Virus record (IMG/VR): IMGVR_UViG_3300044516_000384
Location: 1-63,896 of that record
Length of the DNA stretch: 63,896 bases
Source: a virus
Reading direction: 5' to 3' (one strand)
Shown here: positions 49,162-55,257 of the stretch, piece by piece
Layout of the letters: every line of letters starts with the position of its first letter
Position numbering within the stretch: the first letter of the stretch is position 1
Position numbers and translations under genes: made by a program
Notes under the pieces: generated by a model
Databases searched by the model: none
Seen by the model: only the letters and a program-made list of their open reading frames with translations
What the model was told of the DNA's origin: nothing

Positions 49162-49167
49162 ATTATA
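49162..49167 (-). promoter_or_regulatory. Putative -10 promoter element for the virion-gene operon
   Basis: On the minus strand TATAAT lies 3 nt after the U-run of the terminator of the SSB operon and 18 nt before the ATG at 49143. No good -35 hexamer is found at 17 nt (the region is the terminator hairpin), so it may need a phage-encoded or atypical factor, or be weak. It is the only promoter-like signal before the structural genes. Confidence 0.5.
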
Positions 49168-49170
49168 CAT

Positions 49171-49198
49171 AAAAAAAGACCCGCTATATGCGGGTCTT
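49171..49198 (-). terminator. Intrinsic terminator after ssb
   Basis: Read on the minus strand, AAGACCCGC pairs with GCGGGTCTT around ATATA, followed by seven U. It lies 5 nt after the ssb stop, separating the metabolic genes from the structural ones. Confidence 0.85.
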
Positions 49199-49202
49199 CA
49201 TT

Positions 49203-49589
49203 CTAAGCAAAAGGATCATCAATGTCATCTATTTTCAGTGCACCTGCTGGCTTTGGATTAGGTGGAGCGCCATCAGATTCCTTACGTGAATCTAGTAGTT
49301 GCCAGTTATCAATCATGATTTTTACTGACTGTTGCTTCACGCCTTCCTTGTTAGTGTATTGGTCAAGTTGAATCTTTCCAACAATACCAATGAGGCGACC
49401 CTTTTGTGCATATTCTGCAAGAGCGTCTGCCTGTTGACCAAATGCAGTACAGCTAAAGAAGTCTGTTTCCTTTTCTCTGCCCTTACGGTCAACTGCAACA
49501 CGAATGCTACATATTGCTTTACCCATCTGGGTCTGGCGTGTTTCTGGATCTGCCACAAGCCGACCAACAATAGTGCACTGATTAATCAT
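49203..49589 (-). CDS. ssb: Single-stranded DNA-binding protein
   Basis: A 128-aa OB-fold SSB: MINQCTIVGRLVADPETR at the start, then ETDFFSCTAFGQQADAL and GRLIGIVGKIQLDQY, all core family motifs, and an acidic tip ending DDIDDPFA that resembles the partner-binding C-terminus of bacterial SSBs. It coats replication intermediates and would interact with host repair or replisome proteins through the tip. It overlaps thyX by 8 nt and is the last gene before a terminator. Confidence 0.93.
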   Translation of the reverse strand: MINQCTIVGRLVADPETRQTQMGKAICSIRVAVDRKGREKETDFFSCTAFGQQADALAEYAQKGRLIGIVGKIQLDQYTNKEGVKQQSVKIMIDNWQLLDSRKESDGAPPNPKPAGALKIDDIDDPFA

Positions 49590-50238
49590 TTAACTGCTTA
49601 TCCTTCTCAATCCAATACTCTTCAAAGGCTGCCGTAGTGACAGGCAACACCTTACGTAATACATTCCAACAATCCATGGCAACATCCCAATGCTCTGACT
49701 GCGTATGCGAGCTTAACCTCACTCGGCAGTAATGCATCCAGTCACGCACAGTTCCCTTCATATACAGCCTTGTGCCAACGCACATAGGCAATACCATGCG
49801 AGCCGACTCTAGTGCTACACCGCTTTTTACTAGATCATCATAAGCACGTATAGCCACAAGAATAGGAGCAAGAGCCTTATTGTCCATTTCAAGTTGTGTT
49901 TCTTTATCTTCAAATAAGACGCTACCTTGTCTGTTAGTGCTTCCTTTTTTACGCATAGATGGAAGATCTAATTCAATCTTGCTAGGGTTTGCGTATCTCT
50001 GGCTAAACTCTTGGAAATGAAAGCTTCTATGTCGCAACATCTGTGCTGAAATAGCCCTAGATGTATAGATCTCCATCACAACATCAACCATTTCAAATAC
50101 AGACCAGTGTCCCTCCTTCATACAGTAGCGTAATAGCTTCTTGTACTCAGGATTGTCTTCATTACTAGATGAAACACGGGCTAAATGAACCATAAACTCT
50201 TCGGCATCTGGCTGAATATACTTTAAAGTCGCTGCCAT
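49582..50238 (-). CDS. thyX: FAD-dependent thymidylate synthase ThyX
   Basis: ThyX makes dTMP from dUMP using methylene-tetrahydrofolate and FAD/NADPH. The family signature RHR-x7-S is present as RHRSFHFQEFS, followed by QRY. Length (218 aa) is typical. The start MAATLKY at 50238 is chosen because its ATG overlaps the upstream TAA (TAATG); a longer frame reaches 50271. With the dUTPase upstream, which supplies dUMP, it boosts dTTP supply for phage DNA synthesis. Confidence 0.93.
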   Translation of the reverse strand: MAATLKYIQPDAEEFMVHLARVSSSNEDNPEYKKLLRYCMKEGHWSVFEMVDVVMEIYTSRAISAQMLRHRSFHFQEFSQRYANPSKIELDLPSMRKKGSTNRQGSVLFEDKETQLEMDNKALAPILVAIRAYDDLVKSGVALESARMVLPMCVGTRLYMKGTVRDWMHYCRVRLSSHTQSEHWDVAMDCWNVLRKVLPVTTAAFEEYWIEKDKQLND

Positions 50239-50564
50239 TATTCGGAGATACCCATCTCTCTGTTGACCCACATTTCAACGTCATCAATAAAATGATCTAT
50301 AAACAATGGAGCTATCTCTTCTTGGTCATGCATAAGGACTTTACTAATACGCATAGTCTTTCCATTTACTCCATCCATGTTTAATTCAATGATATATCCA
50401 GCTTCACCTAACTTAACGTATGAATTAAAGCAGACTTTTCTATCATTTACAGTAGCAATCAATACATCCCAGTTAACTGGATTACGGTTTTCTCTTGCAG
50501 TATCTACTGACTTAGAGATAAACGACACTAACAATTTGTGTAACGACGACTTTTTTACAACCAT
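50238..50564 (-). CDS. Hypothetical protein, 108 aa
   Basis: ATG at 50564 (MVVKKSSLHK) has AGGAG 7 nt upstream; the longer open frame runs into tRNA-Arg and is an artefact. N-terminal helix, then a beta region (VNDRKVCFNSYVKLGEAGY, IIELNMDGVNGK) and an acidic helix (IDHFIDDVEMWVN). Not recognised. Coupled to thyX. Confidence 0.75.
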   Translation of the reverse strand: MVVKKSSLHKLLVSFISKSVDTARENRNPVNWDVLIATVNDRKVCFNSYVKLGEAGYIIELNMDGVNGKTMRISKVLMHDQEEIAPLFIDHFIDDVEMWVNREMGISE

Positions 50565-50584
50565 CTTTTTCTCCTCTAACCTAA

Positions 50585-50658
50585 TGTCTACGACAGGACT
50601 TGAACCTGTGGCCAATTGCTTAGAAGGCAATTGCTCTATCCACTGAGCTACGCAGACA
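50585..50658 (-). tRNA. tRNA-Arg (anticodon TCT)
   Basis: Minus strand cloverleaf: acceptor TGTCTGC/GTAGACA (one G-U pair), D arm with AGCTC...GAGC, anticodon stem ATTGC/GCAAT with loop CTTCTAA (anticodon TCT, AGA codon), T arm ACAGG-TTCAAGT-CCTGT. CCA is not encoded. It lies immediately after tRNA-Leu and probably shares its promoter. Confidence 0.93.
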
Positions 50659-50660
50659 GA

Positions 50661-50741
50661 TGCTCCAGACGGGACTCGAACCCGTACACCTTGCGGTAAC
50701 AGATTTTAAGTCTGTCGTGTCTACCATTTCACCACCGGAGC
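50661..50741 (-). tRNA. tRNA-Leu (anticodon TAA)
   Basis: Minus strand: acceptor GCTCCGG/CTGGAGC (one G-U pair), anticodon stem ACAGA/TCTGT with loop CTTAAAA (anticodon TAA, codon UUA), a long variable arm as in class II tRNAs, and T arm ACGGG-TTCGAGT-CCCGT with discriminator A. It decodes UUA, a codon favoured by an AT-leaning genome. Confidence 0.93.
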
Positions 50742-50749
50742 AGTGAGTT

Positions 50750-50758
50750 ATTGTATCA
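50750..50758 (-). promoter_or_regulatory. Extended -10 promoter candidate for tRNA-Leu/tRNA-Arg
   Basis: Minus strand TGATACAAT (TGn plus TACAAT), ending 8 nt before the tRNA-Leu 5' end, which would put the transcription start right at the mature tRNA start region. It lies just outside the 3' end of the 79-aa gene. No -35 hexamer is evident. Confidence 0.5.
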
Positions 50759-50765
50759 CAATGTA

Positions 50766-51005
50766 TTACATGAGATCTGGTTTATCTTCATCAGTGATTT
50801 GTATGACTTCCACTCCGGGTAGTTCTGACAGTTGCCACATGATGAAGTAATTTTTGAATTGTTCGTCAGTTACTGTTTCAGGATCAATGTTCTTTTCTTC
50901 CATCCACAGATACAGTTTGTTGTATTTAATGTATTTAGAAATAGACTCTATAACAATGTATAGGATTGCCGATGCAATTATTCCGTAGAGGAATCCTGCT
51001 ATCAT
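50766..51005 (-). CDS. Small membrane protein, 79 aa
   Basis: N-terminal transmembrane helix (GFLYGIIASAILYIVIESIS) followed by a charged soluble part containing KNIDPETVTDEQFKNYF and an acidic end. ATGA overlap with the SNase gene supports the start. No recognised family. Confidence 0.75.
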   Translation of the reverse strand: MIAGFLYGIIASAILYIVIESISKYIKYNKLYLWMEEKNIDPETVTDEQFKNYFIMWQLSELPGVEVIQITDEDKPDLM

Positions 51006-51385
51006 TCAGTCACCACTGCGGTAGCTTTAACAATCTTTCGTTTAGTTCCACCTGTGTATGTGTATGTACCTAGTGTGTTCATAATCTCTGTGTTTAACGC
51101 AGATGGAGATCGATCAGTTTTTACGTATACTAGTCGCCGTCCGTATTTATCTGACTTTTGAAGTACCGTGATAATGAATCGTTCGGCTGTATTTTGTCTT
51201 GAGGTAAACCATTCTTTTGCTGTTTCCGTAGCTGCTTTACCTTCGGGAGTGTTCTTTTCTGGTGTATCCACGCCAAAGAGGCGGCAGTGCTGATCCACAA
51301 GCCAGATACCAAACCCAAGATCAATATCACAAACAAAAGTATCACCATCAATAAGTCTTTTGAATCTAATGTTGTACTCATACAT
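51002..51385 (-). CDS. Staphylococcal nuclease-like (SNase) protein
   Basis: A 127-aa domain with DGDTFVCDIDLGFGIW, then CRLFGVDTPE (catalytic Arg) and KYGRRLVYV, the core of the thermonuclease family, which cleaves DNA and RNA with Ca2+. No signal peptide is present, so it acts inside the cell, possibly on host nucleic acid. The start overlaps the upstream stop as TAATG. Confidence 0.85.
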   Translation of the reverse strand: MYEYNIRFKRLIDGDTFVCDIDLGFGIWLVDQHCRLFGVDTPEKNTPEGKAATETAKEWFTSRQNTAERFIITVLQKSDKYGRRLVYVKTDRSPSALNTEIMNTLGTYTYTGGTKRKIVKATAVVTE

Positions 51386-51771
51386 TATCTATGCCTTGCT
51401 GCTTTCTGTGCTACGGTACGTGGCTGTGCAACAAACTGCTTACCTGCTTTATTACCAGCGGCTTTAGCACGATTAGTAGATGCTACTTCACTCTTAGATA
51501 ACGATCCCCATGCCTTGTCTGGCAGGTAGCGCTTCTTGCCTTCACTTGGTTTTCCGTCACTTGTGCGCCACTTCTGTTCTGTCCATTTGGACAGGCTGTT
51601 GTCAGCCTTCTTGGGTCCTACATATGAACCACCAGAGGCCTTGTATTGTTGTGTAGCAAGTTGCGCTTTACGTGCTGACCATTCACCGGGGTCACCACCT
51701 TTTGTCCCTGCTTTAACGCTAGAGACAATTCGACTCCACTTAGCTGGATCTTTTTTTACTGCTGTAGCCAT
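51385..51771 (-). CDS. Basic protein, DUF5872-like, 128 aa
   Basis: Residues about 57-128 (LSKWTEQKWRT, SEGKKRYLPDKAWGSLS, NRAKAAGNKAGKQFV) match a small basic viral family I recall as DUF5872, found in several phages and giant viruses; its function is unknown. A TATAAT lies only 5 nt before the ATG and there is no ribosome site, so the mRNA may begin at the A of ATG. Confidence 0.75.
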   Translation of the reverse strand: MATAVKKDPAKWSRIVSSVKAGTKGGDPGEWSARKAQLATQQYKASGGSYVGPKKADNSLSKWTEQKWRTSDGKPSEGKKRYLPDKAWGSLSKSEVASTNRAKAAGNKAGKQFVAQPRTVAQKAARHR

Positions 51772-51776
51772 AGACT

Positions 51777-51782
51777 ATTATA
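51777..51782 (-). promoter_or_regulatory. -10 promoter element, probably giving a leaderless mRNA
   Basis: Minus strand TATAAT, 3 nt after the U-run of the terminator and 5 nt before the ATG of the DUF5872-like gene. A start site about 7 nt after the -10 would fall on the initiation codon. No Shine-Dalgarno sequence lies upstream. Confidence 0.55.
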
Positions 51783-51785
51783 GCC

Positions 51786-51815
51786 AAAAAAGACCAGTGT
51801 GGCTGACTGGTCTTT
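51786..51815 (-). terminator. Intrinsic terminator downstream of tRNA-Asn
   Basis: Minus strand AAAGACCAGT pairs perfectly with ACTGGTCTTT around CAGCCAC, followed by a run of six U. On the plus strand the same hairpin has only three terminal T, so it works mainly on the minus strand. Confidence 0.85.
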
Positions 51816-51826
51816 CCTGTTTGCAG

Positions 51827-51898
51827 AGTTAGAATTTGTCGGGCAAGAAGAGGAGTTTTCTGGCCTTTCAAAGCTCACCTCTCGGTGGCAATCTAACT
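51827..51898 (-). other. Possible structured RNA element, 72 nt
   Basis: Lying between tRNA-Asn and a terminator, it begins AGTTAGA and ends TCTAACT (7 perfect pairs) and contains a CACC-GAGA-GGTG hairpin with a GNRA-type loop. It has the length of a tRNA but no T-arm or anticodon arm can be drawn, so it is not called a tRNA. The remainder is largely unpaired. Confidence 0.4.
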
Positions 51899-51931
51899 AT
51901 ACCATCCCGGTGCGTTTACATGCATGGGAAA

Positions 51932-52003
51932 CTCCTGCTGCTGGGATCGAACCAGCGACCGTCCGGTTAACAGCCGGATGCTCTACCGCTGAGCTAAGCA
52001 GGA
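51932..52003 (-). tRNA. tRNA-Asn (anticodon GTT)
   Basis: Minus strand cloverleaf: acceptor TCCTGCT/AGCAGGA perfectly paired, D arm AGCTC...GAGC, anticodon stem ATCCGG-side with loop CTGTTAA (anticodon GTT), T arm GCTGG-TTCGATC-CCAGC, discriminator G. CCA not encoded. Confidence 0.95.
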
Positions 52004-52009
52004 TTGTAA

Positions 52010-52198
52010 CTATTTAGCCTTATCAGCTATAGTCTTCAGATGGTCCATATAGTGATCGATTGCTCTTCTCACGAACCAACTCCGATTCCTTTTCCCGGCA
52101 TATCCCTCTATCTTCGCCAGCATCTCCGGTGTCAGCCGTAGTACCAACATAGCTGGATAGTTTAATGGACGTATCGCCCTTTTCTTCTCTAGGCTCAT
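52010..52198 (-). CDS. Ribbon-helix-helix (RHH/CopG-like) protein, 62 aa
   Basis: The pattern LVLRLTPEMLAKIEGYAGKRNRSWFVRRAI is a beta strand followed by two helices, as in CopG/Arc-type DNA-binding proteins that dimerise and bind operators. AAGGA lies about 11 nt before the ATG. It is transcribed between the DUF3310-like gene and tRNA-Asn and starts inside that upstream gene in another frame. It may be an operator-binding regulator of this operon or of other phage genes. Confidence 0.7.
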   Translation of the reverse strand: MSLEKKRAIRPLNYPAMLVLRLTPEMLAKIEGYAGKRNRSWFVRRAIDHYMDHLKTIADKAK

Positions 52199-52424
52199 GC
52201 ATTAATCCTTTACACACATGCACAACAGTGTCAGCGTACTTTGAGTTCTTGGTTAATGCGTATGCCAAAAACCACAGCGCCTTAAGCACATCTTCGTCGT
52301 ACGAGGAACCATCCTTCTTGCCAGCCCTAGCAATGTAAGCAAGAGCTGTAAAAAGATACCTGTCAAGGTTCCAAGCGTCAGCTGCATGTACAGGCTGCAG
52401 GTCACTCTGATTGTAATACGCCAT
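52023..52424 (-). CDS. DUF3310-like protein; 3' end overlaps the RHH gene
   Basis: The first 65-70 residues (NLDRYLFTALAYIARAGKKDGS and EDVLKALWFLAYAL) match DUF3310, a phage family sometimes called nucleotide-kinase-like. The remaining 55-60 residues, after about GLMHEPREEK, are encoded across the RHH gene in another frame and look unrelated to the family, so the functional domain may end near there. The ATG overlaps the dUTPase stop as TAATG. Confidence 0.7.
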   Translation of the reverse strand: MAYYNQSDLQPVHAADAWNLDRYLFTALAYIARAGKKDGSSYDEDVLKALWFLAYALTKNSKYADTVVHVCKGLMHEPREEKGDTSIKLSSYVGTTADTGDAGEDRGICREKESELVREKSNRSLYGPSEDYS

Positions 52425-52882
52425 TATAACCCCGTGGATCCTAATCCTTTGTCACCCCGAACACTATCCCCATCATCAAACAAGTCGCCATCAACAGGCA
52501 ATGCAAGGACAACAACAGGAACAGTATTAATAACAAGCTGCGCAATACGCATACCGGGCTGTACAAAAAATGGTTCATCACTTGAGTTTTGAAGTATCAC
52601 AAAGATCTGTCCAGTGTAGTCACTGTCGATGGTACCGGGAGAGTTAAGCACCCATACACCATACTTATGCGCTAGTCCAGAACGGCTACGTACCTGAGCC
52701 TCCCAGCCTTGATCTAGGCGCACTCCATACCCAGTTGCAATAGTTGTACGCTTGCCGGGATCAATCCTCACAGCAGACGCCACGTGGGCAAATAGGTCAT
52801 ATCCTGATGCACCATCAGTCGCCTTCTGCGGACGATACATATCAGGTGCATCTTTAAACCGTATTAGGTTAAACCAGTTCAC
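52424..52882 (-). CDS. dut: dUTPase (deoxyuridine triphosphatase)
   Basis: Trimeric-type dUTPase of 152 aa with all five motifs: motif 1 as ATDGASGYDL, 2 as RSRSGLA, 3 as GTIDSDYTGQI, 4 as GMRIAQLVI and 5 as RGDKGLGSTG. It hydrolyses dUTP to dUMP plus pyrophosphate, keeping uracil out of DNA and feeding ThyX. A GTG start overlaps the upstream gene by GTGA. First recognisable enzyme of the late-strand operon. Confidence 0.95.
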   Translation of the reverse strand: MNWFNLIRFKDAPDMYRPQKATDGASGYDLFAHVASAVRIDPGKRTTIATGYGVRLDQGWEAQVRSRSGLAHKYGVWVLNSPGTIDSDYTGQIFVILQNSSDEPFFVQPGMRIAQLVINTVPVVVLALPVDGDLFDDGDSVRGDKGLGSTGL

Positions 52883-53112
52883 TCGACAGGAGCCTTTTCC
52901 ATTGCAAGCTCAGACAGTGCAGTCTGTTGGAAGTCAATGAGGAACCTAGATGGAACCTTATGGCCATCGTTACGTAATACATATACCATTGTGGCCGCAT
53001 CAGCAAGATTATTGCAGACATGCTTATTGCCACCAAGGGTAATCTCATACTTACCACCAACCAACATCTTCACTTCAACGTCGCTATCTTTACCAGTCTT
53101 GATCAAGTACAT
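52879..53112 (-). CDS. Hypothetical protein, 77 aa, first gene of the minus arm
   Basis: Start MYLIKTGKDS at 53112 is chosen because AAGGATGG lies about 10 nt upstream; ATG at 53121 is an alternative and the longer frame to 53331 crosses the promoter. Contains VEVKMLVGGKYEITLGGNKH and a helical ADAATMVYVLRNDG segment. Not recognised. It is the promoter-proximal gene, a slot often used for host-takeover proteins. Confidence 0.7.
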   Translation of the reverse strand: MYLIKTGKDSDVEVKMLVGGKYEITLGGNKHVCNNLADAATMVYVLRNDGHKVPSRFLIDFQQTALSELAMEKAPVE

Positions 53113-53140
53113 ATCTTCCATCCTTTTGTAGGTGTAATAC

Positions 53141-53149
53141 ATTATAGCA
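53141..53149 (-). promoter_or_regulatory. Extended -10 promoter of the minus arm
   Basis: Minus strand TGCTATAAT, a perfect extended -10 (TGn plus TATAAT). The -35 region is not conserved, as is usual with extended -10. It lies about 20-30 nt upstream of the start codons at 53121/53112, giving a leader of 14-22 nt. Confidence 0.7.
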
Positions 53150-53491
53150 TAGAACATTAAAGAGGGGAGGCTCATTTTGATGGGGTGGTAGTGTTTCTCC
53201 AGAGGGAGAAGTATATAGAAAAGAGCTGAGATTATATCTGTCGGAGTCCCATATAGGTTGACTGAGAGAGGGTAGGGGGTTGCCATGCCACCCACCGGAC
53301 CGGGGTTACCACCCCACACAACTAGGTCCAACCCAACTGTTGGGTTATTTATGGTGTAGGCTCGAACCGCTGGTTCGGGTATGCGGGCGGGCGATAAGTA
53401 GCATGATGTAGCGAATCATGTAACCTATCGCCCGTTCGCATTCTACAAAACAAAACAAAACAACAAAACAACTAAAGGATGGTATTAGACA
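53150..53491 (+). other. Divergent intergenic region with leader hairpins
   Basis: About 340 bp without a credible gene between the divergent arms. It holds several inverted repeats: TTCTCC/GGAGAA near 53194-53209, AACCCA/TGGGTT near 53330-53347, CGAACC/GGTTCG near 53363-53377, and a large leader hairpin (53388-53434) with stem GGGCGATA/TATCGCCC and an inner CATGAT/ATCATG stem. The loop GCGA (411-414) could pair with TCGC (436-439) just after the hairpin, a possible pseudoknot. No clear plus-strand -10/-35 pair was seen. A run of CAAAACAAAAC precedes the ribosome site. Confidence 0.6.
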
Positions 53492-53917
53492 ATGTCTACA
53501 GTTTTCACGGACGCTGTAAAGCGCGAAGGTTTTGACGGCAACATCGCGGTATCACTTGACGGTATCGCGCGTATTCTAGATTCTACATCGATGGATTCTA
53601 CGGTAGTGAAACGTGCATTCAATCACTTGCTTGACGCGTGCGTAGCGTTCGATATGGATGTAACCACGGCAAACGGCGAGCGTATCGCGAAGTTGGCTGA
53701 AGCGTTTATGGCATACACTGCACCTGAAGTAGCGGATGCATCGAATCGACGTACCCGCGCCCAGTATGAGCACTACTTTGTGTTCTTCGCTGAGCACAAG
53801 ACGGTGAAGAGCACGACGGTCACGTTCACGGATGAGCAAAAGGCGGCTCGTAAGAGATTCAACGCCTCTGCGACTCGTGAGAAGAGCACGAAAGAGTTCA
53901 TCCCCTACACAGGCTAG
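53492..53917 (+). CDS. Hypothetical early protein, 141 aa
   Basis: First gene of the plus arm, with AAAGGATGG upstream and a long hairpin leader. Helical (AFNHLLDACVAFDMDV, ANGERIAKLAEAFMAY) with a basic C-terminal half (DEQKAARKRFNASATREKS). It is higher in GC and CpG than its neighbours. Followed by a strong terminator, so it is transcribed alone, as expected for an abundant early protein. Not recognised. Confidence 0.8.
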   Translation: MSTVFTDAVKREGFDGNIAVSLDGIARILDSTSMDSTVVKRAFNHLLDACVAFDMDVTTANGERIAKLAEAFMAYTAPEVADASNRRTRAQYEHYFVFFAEHKTVKSTTVTFTDEQKAARKRFNASATREKSTKEFIPYTG

Positions 53918-53924
53918 GGGATGG

Positions 53925-53956
53925 CTACCCGGTAGAACATACCGGGTAGTTTTTTT
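53925..53956 (+). terminator. Strong intrinsic terminator
   Basis: CTACCCGGTA pairs perfectly with TACCGGGTAG around GAACA, followed by seven T. It ends the first early transcript. Confidence 0.93.
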
Positions 53957-53998
53957 ATAATCACTTACTTTCTCCCTAGTGCGTTCAGTGCTAGGGAG
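53956..53998 (+). promoter_or_regulatory. Promoter -10 fused to terminator plus 5' mRNA hairpin
   Basis: TATAAT (53956-53961) begins in the terminator T-run. About 11 nt on, CTCCCTAG (972-979) pairs perfectly with CTAGGGAG (991-998) around an 11-nt loop, so the transcript would begin with a stable stem-loop, which often protects mRNA. The ribosome site GGAGG follows at 54012. No -35 hexamer is visible. Confidence 0.55.
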
Positions 53999-54022
53999 TA
54001 TTTGTTTGTATGGAGGTTAGTA

Positions 54023-54649
54023 ATGGGATTGAACACACGTTCGTTTGAGAATGCGTTGCACTTACAGTACGAGTTGACTGAGCATCGTAACGCTATTGTC
54101 GCTCACGGTCAGCGGGTAATGCTCGCTAACGCTATCTTGTACTCACCGGCTGCGAAAGCAATCATGAGTGACACGCAAGAATTGTTCGATGCATGTTTTG
54201 AGGGTGTCAGTGATACCCGTTGTGAACCCATCTACTGGTGGATGATTTCCCTTGGTGCTCAGATCATGGATCGTGTTGACCATGCATTCCAAGTACTCCA
54301 CACGAACGAGTTCGATGGCAACATCATGAACACATACGAGTATCTCCAAGAGAGCGTAATGTCCAAGCATACTGATGACTACAAGTATGGGTTCGAGTTC
54401 AACAACGGACACTGGTGCTTTTATACGCAAGCTGATTGCACCGTCATGGGCAAGCCTTTCCAAGGGCGTGTCGAGATTGGTTTCATGACTATGCCACGTA
54501 GGGGTTGTGATGTTCTCACCCCGCTTGAGATTGAGATGTATGAGCGCGTTGCAAAGGTGTTCATCACTCAACACTGGAAAGCACGGCTAGCCAAGATTGA
54601 ACGCGAGGGTCTCGACTTCTCGTACGATCACGACAACGACAACGACTAA
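54023..54649 (+). CDS. Hypothetical early protein, 208 aa
   Basis: ATG at 54023 (MGLNTRSFE) has GGAGG 6 nt upstream; the longer frame from a TTG is less likely. Helical N-terminus (ALHLQYELTEHRNAIVAHG), Trp/Tyr-rich middle (CEPIYWWMISLGAQI, YGFEFNNGHWCFY) and an acidic end (DHDNDND). Not recognised. Its stop codon lies within the 5' strand of a tRNA-like fold. Confidence 0.75.
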   Translation: MGLNTRSFENALHLQYELTEHRNAIVAHGQRVMLANAILYSPAAKAIMSDTQELFDACFEGVSDTRCEPIYWWMISLGAQIMDRVDHAFQVLHTNEFDGNIMNTYEYLQESVMSKHTDDYKYGFEFNNGHWCFYTQADCTVMGKPFQGRVEIGFMTMPRRGCDVLTPLEIEMYERVAKVFITQHWKARLAKIEREGLDFSYDHDNDND

Positions 54650-54706
54650 CAATGGTGAGGGTGATGGCAACGTCACCCTCCCGTGGTTCGATTCCACGGT
54701 TAGTTA
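54644..54706 (+). other. tRNA-like fold without a D arm
   Basis: GACTAAC (54644-54650) pairs with GTTAGTT (54699-54705) as a 7-bp acceptor-like stem with discriminator-like A706. The 3' hairpin CGTGG-TTCGATT-CCACG has the exact T-arm loop consensus. Between them is a single 8-bp hairpin (GAGGGTGA/TCACCCTC) with loop TGGCAACG instead of D and anticodon arms. It overlaps the stop codon of the preceding gene. Confidence 0.5.
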
Positions 54707-54766
54707 TCTCCCTAGTGGGGAACAATAGGTGAGCGACCTTTATACGCATACACAAGGATAACAACA

Positions 54767-54967
54767 ATGACATCACTACTCAAGCTCAAGAACCTCACCG
54801 CGTTTGAAGCCACCCTTATCAAGGCGTGGTTCTGCGCATGTATCTTCATCATTGGCGCATGCTTTACAATGCTCGGACAGAATATGCGTATCATGGAACT
54901 TGAATCCCATATCGCGTCAATGCAAGACGAAGACGCTAACGCGGACGCTATCGCGCAAGTCAACTAA
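54767..54967 (+). CDS. Small membrane protein, 66 aa
   Basis: One transmembrane helix (KAWFCACIFIIGACFTMLGQ, about residues 19-38) between a basic N-terminus and an acidic coiled tail (ESHIASMQDEDANADAIAQ). Ribosome site AAGGA about 8 nt upstream. Followed by a strong terminator. Function unknown; small membrane proteins at this early position may act on the host envelope. Confidence 0.75.
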   Translation: MTSLLKLKNLTAFEATLIKAWFCACIFIIGACFTMLGQNMRIMELESHIASMQDEDANADAIAQVN

Positions 54968-54978
54968 TCAATACACAG

Positions 54979-55011
54979 GCCATCACCTCCGGGTGGTGGC
55001 TTTTCTTTTTT
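54979..55011 (+). terminator. Intrinsic terminator with UNCG-type loop
   Basis: GCCATCACC pairs with GGTGGTGGC (one T-G pair) around TCCG, followed by TTTTCTTTTTT. It separates the first three early genes from the operon that begins at 55036. Confidence 0.93.
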
Positions 55012-55035
55012 GCGTGTCTGGAGGCACACCAACAA

Positions 55036-55257
55036 ATGCGTAATTCTTTTGAAATCAAAATAGATGTAAACACTGCACGTGATGCAGAACATCAATTACA
55101 TAAAATGTACGGCGATCTACGCCACCCTATGGTTATTGCTGCGACCGCTCGCAAGCGTGACCTCATCCGGCAAATGGATGACGCAATCATGCGTGAAATG
55201 ATGGACGGTAAACGCAAAGACGTAGAAGCTCTCTACGGTATGAGGAAAAAGAAATGA
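55036..55257 (+). CDS. Hypothetical protein, 73 aa
   Basis: Mostly helical and charged, with HQLHKMYGDL and RKRDLIRQMDDAIMREMM. The nearest SD (GGAGG) lies 11 nt upstream within a GTGT/ACAC arm. Overlaps the next gene by 4 nt. Not recognised. Confidence 0.75.
   Translation: MRNSFEIKIDVNTARDAEHQLHKMYGDLRHPMVIAATARKRDLIRQMDDAIMREMMDGKRKDVEALYGMRKKK

Noticed and set aside
50567-50630. N-terminal extension of the 108-aa protein into tRNA-Arg
   Set aside because: The extension translates the tRNA itself; the ATG at 50564 has a good ribosome site.
51799-52017. Plus-strand open frame over tRNA-Asn
   Set aside because: It is the reverse of a tRNA and a terminator, has no ribosome site, and gives the typical translated-tRNA sequence.
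53115-53331. Upstream extension of the first minus-arm gene
   Set aside because: It would cross the extended -10 promoter at 53141-53149 and lacks a ribosome site.
54681-54706. T-arm sequence as a phage attachment site in a host tRNA gene
   Set aside because: No integrase gene is recognised and the host is unknown, so an att site cannot be supported; kept only as a tRNA-like fold.
55011-55036. A fourth pseudoknot before the 73-aa gene
   Set aside because: The GTGT/ACAC arm and CAACA tail look similar, but the loop is not complementary to the downstream bases, so stem 2 cannot form.
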